A stretch of 64,000 nucleotides of DNA, taken from the NCBI GenBank assembly GCA_000949895.1, contig JWIT01000011.1, positions 1-64,000 of the forward strand, in the 5' to 3' direction. The translations under genes and the position numbers were made by a program. The DNA comes from Agrobacterium arsenijevicii (GTDB taxonomy: Bacteria > Pseudomonadota > Alphaproteobacteria > Rhizobiales > Rhizobiaceae). The notes under the pieces were generated by a model, which searched no databases, was not told the origin of the DNA, and worked only from the letters and a program-made list of their open reading frames with translations. This document shows, piece after piece, positions 60,560-64,000 of the stretch; position 1 is the first letter of the stretch; every line of letters starts with the position of its first letter.

Positions 60560-61201
60560 ATGCGCGAAGCACTCATCGTTTGGGGCGGCTGGAGCGGCCA
60601 CGAGCCGCAGGAATGCGCCACCATCGTCAAGGACATTCTGGAAGAGGATGGTTTCAAGGTCTATGTCCAGCACAGCACGGAGGCTTTCGCCGATCCCTCC
60701 GTGCATGATCTGAGCCTTGTCGTGCCGATCGTCACTATGTCGAAGATCGAAAAAGAAGAGATCAAGAACCTGACGGCCGCTGTGGAAAACGGTGTCGGCA
60801 TTGCCGGCTTTCATGGCGGTGCAGGCGACAGCTTCCGTGACTGCGTCGAATACCAGTTCATGATCGGCGGCCAGTGGGTCGCCCATCCCGGCAATATCAT
60901 CGACTACCACGTCAACATCACCCGCCCCGACGACCCGCTGATGGAGGGAATTTCCGATTTCCCCTACACATCGGAACAATATTACATGCATGTCGACCCT
61001 TCCAACGAGGTGCTGGCGACGACGAAATTCACCGGCGACCATGCCTGGTGGATCGACGGTGTGGTGATGCCGGTGGTCTGGAAACGCAAATACGGCAAGG
61101 GCCGCGTCTTCTATTCGGCACTCGGCCATCAGGCCAAGGAATTTTCCGTGCCGCAGATGAAGACCATGTTCCGCCGCGGCGCCAACTGGGCGGCGCGGTG
61201 A
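60560..61201 (+). CDS. ThuA-domain (trehalose utilisation-like) protein
   Basis: The 213-residue protein has a glutamine amidotransferase-like fold of the ThuA family: ALIVWGGWSGHEPQECATIVKDIL, VPIVTMSKIEKEEIKNLTAAVENGVGIAGFHGGAGDSFRDCVEYQFMIGGQWVAHPG, TSEQYYMHVDPSNEVLATTKF and WKRKYGKGRVFYSALGHQAKEF. ThuA works with the ThuB dehydrogenase on trehalose and related disaccharides, probably on 3-keto intermediates. AGGAGG before the ATG, 17 bases after the oxidoreductase. Last gene of the rightward arm. Confidence 0.9.
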   Translation: MREALIVWGGWSGHEPQECATIVKDILEEDGFKVYVQHSTEAFADPSVHDLSLVVPIVTMSKIEKEEIKNLTAAVENGVGIAGFHGGAGDSFRDCVEYQFMIGGQWVAHPGNIIDYHVNITRPDDPLMEGISDFPYTSEQYYMHVDPSNEVLATTKFTGDHAWWIDGVVMPVVWKRKYGKGRVFYSALGHQAKEFSVPQMKTMFRRGANWAAR

Positions 61202-61252
61202 GGCAGCGGCATACCAGCCGCTTGAGAGCACCGCGTTCTCAAAGCGCTCGAC

Positions 61253-61325
61253 GTCATCCTCGGGCTTGACCCGAGGACCCACTCACGTCCACAGGATGGA
61301 TCCTCGGGTCAAGCCCGAGGATGAC
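61253..61325. repeat. inverted pair of palindromic CCTCGGG repeats
   Basis: A 25-base sequence (61253-61277) recurs exactly in inverted orientation at 61301-61325. Each copy is itself nearly palindromic (CCTCGGG-CTTGA-CCCGAGG), like the one at 51204-51234. It lies between convergent ThuA and amidase genes and could form a long stem. Confidence 0.75.
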
Positions 61326-61384
61326 GGAGGGTGGGTTTGAAACGCTTTCACCAGCACCGAGGACGGCCAGATGTCGCCCTCTCC

Positions 61385-62743
61385 TCAGCCCCGCACGATC
61401 TCTTCCGCAGCCATCGCCACGCCCAGAACGTGGTCGTCCGTGCCGTGCAGGCCGGATAGCAGCAGGCCCACAGGCATACCCGCCTCGCCGGTTCCACAAG
61501 GGATGGAAACGCCGCAGAGATCGAAAAAATTGCCGATCTGGGTGTTGCGCAGGGTTTTCGCATTCATGGCGAAGAACGCATCGTCATTCTCGACAAGCGG
61601 CGCGACCTTGGCCGCGACATGCGGCAATGTCGGCGACACCAGCAGTTCATCCTTGCCGATCATGCCGGAAAAAGCTGCAGTCATGCGTTCGCGGGCTTCG
61701 ATAATGGCGATGTAATCCGGCATGGAGATATTCGCGCCGAGCTTCGCTCGCGCAACCACACGCGGGTCCATGCGTGCGGCATCCGCACCTTCCAGCCGCG
61801 CTTTGTGCAGGGCAAAGGCTTCCGCCGTCACCAGCGCACCCTTTTCCTTGATAAGATCGAACAGTTGCGAAAAGACCGGAAACGCCTGCCGCCGCACTGA
61901 AGCACCCGCGCGGGTAAGCCGTTCCACCGCCTGCTCGAAAGCTGCTGCAACACCCTCCTCGATACCATCGAAAAACACCGTTTCCGGCACCACAAGCGAC
62001 AGGCCGGACAAAGGCGCGCGCGCCAGATCCGCAACTGCCTTGCCACGCATGGCGGCATCCACCCACACGGCATCCTGCACGGTGCGGGTGAGCGGCCCGA
62101 GCGAATCGAGACTTTTCGCCAGCGGATAAACGCCCCGCATCGAATAACGGCCACGACTTGCCTTGTAACCCACCATACCATTGAAGGCAGCGGGAATGCG
62201 AACGGATCCGCCGGTATCCGTACCAATCGCCACCGGCACCAGACCGGCCGCCACGGCCACGCCCGCACCCGATGAAGAGCCTCCCGGCAGGCGGTGGCCG
62301 TCCGTGGAGGCGGGATTGCGCGGCGTGCCATAATGCGGGTTGATGCCGAGCCCGGAAAAGGCGAACTCACTCATATTGGTGCGGCCGACGCAGACCATTC
62401 CGGCCTGCTTCAGCGCGCTTACCACATCCGCATCGCAGGAAGCAGGAGCGTCGTTCGAAAGTACCGTCGAACCGGCCGTGGTCACCATGCCCTCGAGATC
62501 GAAAAGGTCTTTCCAGGCCACCGGAATACCATCGAGCACGCCACAGGAGCGGCCCTCGCGAATACGTTTTGCGGCACTTTCCGCCTCCGTCATGACCCGC
62601 GCCGCCGTCAGACCGACAAATATTGCTTGATCGTCGTCCTTACCGATTGCATCGAGCGTCTCTTCCGCCAGCGCGCGCGGATCGAGATGGCCGCTCTGGA
62701 TGAGAATGGAAAGCTGCGCGATGTTTTTGCCCTTGTGAGCCAT
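61385..62743 (-). CDS. amidase-signature family hydrolase
   Basis: The 452-residue enzyme has the Ser-cis-Ser-Lys triad: lysine in IPVAWKDLFD, cis-serine in LPGGSSSGAGVAVAAGLVPVAIGTDTGGSVRIPAAFNGMVGYK, with the nucleophilic serine in GTDTGGSVR. The region CVGRTNMSEFAFSGLGINPHYGTPRNP is typical. It hydrolyses an amide, ester or carbamate of unknown identity (relatives include indoleacetamide hydrolase, allophanate hydrolase and 6-aminohexanoate hydrolase). A GTTGTGCACAAC palindrome lies 24 bases before its start. AAGGAA precedes the ATG. No partner genes on its strand. Confidence 0.9.
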   Translation of the reverse strand: MAHKGKNIAQLSILIQSGHLDPRALAEETLDAIGKDDDQAIFVGLTAARVMTEAESAAKRIREGRSCGVLDGIPVAWKDLFDLEGMVTTAGSTVLSNDAPASCDADVVSALKQAGMVCVGRTNMSEFAFSGLGINPHYGTPRNPASTDGHRLPGGSSSGAGVAVAAGLVPVAIGTDTGGSVRIPAAFNGMVGYKASRGRYSMRGVYPLAKSLDSLGPLTRTVQDAVWVDAAMRGKAVADLARAPLSGLSLVVPETVFFDGIEEGVAAAFEQAVERLTRAGASVRRQAFPVFSQLFDLIKEKGALVTAEAFALHKARLEGADAARMDPRVVARAKLGANISMPDYIAIIEARERMTAAFSGMIGKDELLVSPTLPHVAAKVAPLVENDDAFFAMNAKTLRNTQIGNFFDLCGVSIPCGTGEAGMPVGLLLSGLHGTDDHVLGVAMAAEEIVRG

Positions 62744-63091
62744 GATATGTTCCTTGAAACCGGCACGTTGTGCACAACATGCCGTTTATCGGCCGCTTGG
62801 CAAGGCCAATCGCCACACCCTTTGCAACCAGAAAGCCCGCTTGAGGAAAGCGCAAAAGACGCCATACTGCATCGGCGAATCCGGCATCGGTGTCCCGTCG
62901 CAAGCGTTTTGATTTTTCAACCTCAGGTATACGTGCGCTACACTGTATATAAGCGGCGACTATAAAAAGACGGATTAATTCTTAATCGCATCTAAACTTT
63001 GTTGAATTATTTAGCAGACACCGTTGAAATACATGCCCTATAAAAATTCCATAAAACAATCATAACGCGACATCGCGGGGGAATATCGCGA
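62744..63091. promoter_or_regulatory. divergent promoter region, amidase and sensor gene
   Basis: This 348-base gap carries the amidase operator-like palindrome at 62764-62781 and an AT-rich stretch (62920-63060). That stretch includes GATTAA-TTC-TTAATC at 62973-62987, likely near the sensor-gene promoter. No gene was recognised. Confidence 0.45.
62764..62781. promoter_or_regulatory. palindromic operator before the amidase
   Basis: GTTGTGCACAAC is a perfect 12-bp palindrome at 62767-62778, and flanking CA/TG bases extend the symmetry. TTGTGCACAA-like sites are typical of FadR-subfamily GntR repressors. No regulator gene lies beside it, so the controller may be encoded elsewhere. Confidence 0.5.
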
Positions 63092-64000
63092 ATGGAAGAG
63101 ACTGCCTATCGGGGGATAGATAGACAGACTGAACCCGGCCATACGCCTCACTCGGCGACGGAGCCGACAACCAGCCGCTTTTCGCGGCGGCGTTCGCTTG
63201 CCAGCAAGATAACCCTGATATTTCTGGGCGGCGTCATCTTTTCCTACAGCATCGGCGCACTCGTCGGCTGGTACATGTTCGTTGCCGCCGCCAGCGAGCA
63301 ATGGCTCAACCAGGCCCGCGTCAATTCGCAGATCGCCAGCGCCACCCTGCGCAGCATCTACACCTATGTCAGCGTCACTGCCGACACCGACGGACAGGTC
63401 AACGGCATATTGACCGACAAGCCGATCGGTGACGACGCATCCATTCTCGTCACCGGCTTCAACCCCAGCGACGTTCTCGCGCTCATCGGCGCGCAGACCA
63501 AGAATGCCGTCTGGCTTTTCCGTTACGATGAGGCCGATTCCGGCTTCCGGCAAATCGCGGCAGCCTTCGACAACGCCACCGACGATGACGAAAAACCACT
63601 TGCCACCGATCCAATCTTCTCCCGAGATGCCGTTGCCGCGCGCTTCGCCACCGGTTTTGCGACGATCGGCGATTCCAGCCATTATATCGGCCTGCTGCCG
63701 ATCATCAGCACCGAGACGAAAAAACCGATCGGCGCGGTCGCCGTCAGCATCGGCGGTTCGGACGAGCTTTATGGCGCGCAACGCAAACTGATCTACAATT
63801 CGCTCGTCGCCCTGATCGTGGTTCTGACCGTCACCGGCGTTCTAGTAACGCTGATTGCCAGACACTTTCTGAAACCGGTTCCGGCTCTGGTGCAGGCAAC
63901 ACTCAGGATCGCCCGCGAGGAAACCGATGTCGTCACGCCGTTTCAGGAGCGACGGGACGAGATAGGCGACATGGCCACCGCCATCGAGACGCTACGGGAG
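63092..64000 (+). CDS. membrane sensor with HAMP domain, probable chemoreceptor (cut by window end)
   Basis: An open frame of 303 codons runs to the window edge. It has a cytoplasmic basic N-terminus (SRFSRRRSLASK), a first membrane helix (ITLIFLGGVIFSYSIGALVGWYMF, around residues 40-62), and a periplasmic ~180-residue sensing domain. A second helix follows (NSLVALIVVLTVTGVLVTLIA), then a HAMP-like segment (LVQATLRIAREETDVVTPFQERRDEIGDMATAIETL). In Agrobacterium this layout is typical of methyl-accepting chemotaxis proteins, but a cyclase or kinase output is not excluded because the C-terminus is missing. GGGGGAA precedes the ATG. Confidence 0.7.
   Translation, partial: MEETAYRGIDRQTEPGHTPHSATEPTTSRFSRRRSLASKITLIFLGGVIFSYSIGALVGWYMFVAAASEQWLNQARVNSQIASATLRSIYTYVSVTADTDGQVNGILTDKPIGDDASILVTGFNPSDVLALIGAQTKNAVWLFRYDEADSGFRQIAAAFDNATDDDEKPLATDPIFSRDAVAARFATGFATIGDSSHYIGLLPIISTETKKPIGAVAVSIGGSDELYGAQRKLIYNSLVALIVVLTVTGVLVTLIARHFLKPVPALVQATLRIAREETDVVTPFQERRDEIGDMATAIETLRE

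Noticed and set aside
1..64000. tRNA, rRNA, CRISPR arrays, prophage or conjugative modules
   Set aside because: I looked for clover-leaf motifs, regular spaced repeats, integrases and phage genes by eye and saw none; a tRNAscan or CRISPR search would be decisive but could not be run.

Overview
The window looks like a chromosome segment from a Rhizobiaceae alphaproteobacterium, most likely Agrobacterium. That is inferred from the high GC content, the many sugar and peptide ABC importers, the imuA-imuB-dnaE2 cassette behind an alphaproteobacterial LexA box (GTTC-N7-GTTC), a group IV ornithine decarboxylase with a long leader, CtrA-type boxes (TTAA-N7-TTAA) and palindromic repeats typical of rhizobia. 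From memory, this gene order resembles the linear chromosome of Agrobacterium fabrum; I could not check it. No rRNA or tRNA gene, CRISPR array, phage or replication origin was recognised.

Layout. 0-4.7 kb: a glyoxalase-superfamily protein, an OmpW-like porin, a MarR-regulated MFS transporter with two matching operators, a small DUF6500-like protein, a truncated NTF2-like gene and a GNAT acetyltransferase. 4.8-6.5 kb: ornithine decarboxylase behind a ~400-nt leader with two small upstream ORFs; the stop codon of the second overlaps the decarboxylase ribosome-binding site. 6.5-13.3 kb: a LysR regulator, a sugar ABC importer, and a class I GAPDH divergent from a TetR regulator. 13.3-21.7 kb: a PAS-GGDEF protein, ureidoglycine aminohydrolase, a methyltransferase and a GGDEF-EAL protein that diverge around a CtrA-like box, an Ldh2/YlbC-family dehydrogenase, a DHFR-like protein and a decayed IS5-family element. 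21.7-31 kb: an FtsK translocase without a membrane domain, then a five-gene peptide-type ABC importer with a class V aminotransferase. 31-40.2 kb: a small protein behind CtrA- and EcfG-like signals, AraC and VOC genes, and a furanose/sugar-acid module (IlvD/Edd dehydratase, ytfQRT-yjfF importer, FadR-type regulator). 40.3-43.3 kb: an MFS exporter divergent from AraC, and a methyltransferase.

43.4-48.9 kb: the SOS mutagenesis cassette imuA-imuB-dnaE2; the middle of dnaE2 is visibly poorer in GC. 49-51 kb: DUF1304, glycerate 2-kinase and a small cysteine-rich secreted protein. 51.3-61.2 kb: a carbohydrate regulon of two Gfo/Idh/MocA oxidoreductases, a TIM-barrel isomerase, a MalEFGK-type importer, a ROK repressor and a ThuA protein. 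Two inverted copies of one motif lie over the divergent promoters between the ROK and binding-protein genes. 61.4-64 kb: an amidase behind a GTTGTGCACAAC palindrome, and the start of a HAMP-containing sensor, probably a chemoreceptor, cut by the window end.

The genome segment is mainly self-contained uptake-catabolism modules, each beside its own regulator and a visible candidate operator. The least ordinary element is the ornithine decarboxylase leader, which looks like a peptide-based attenuator or translational switch.
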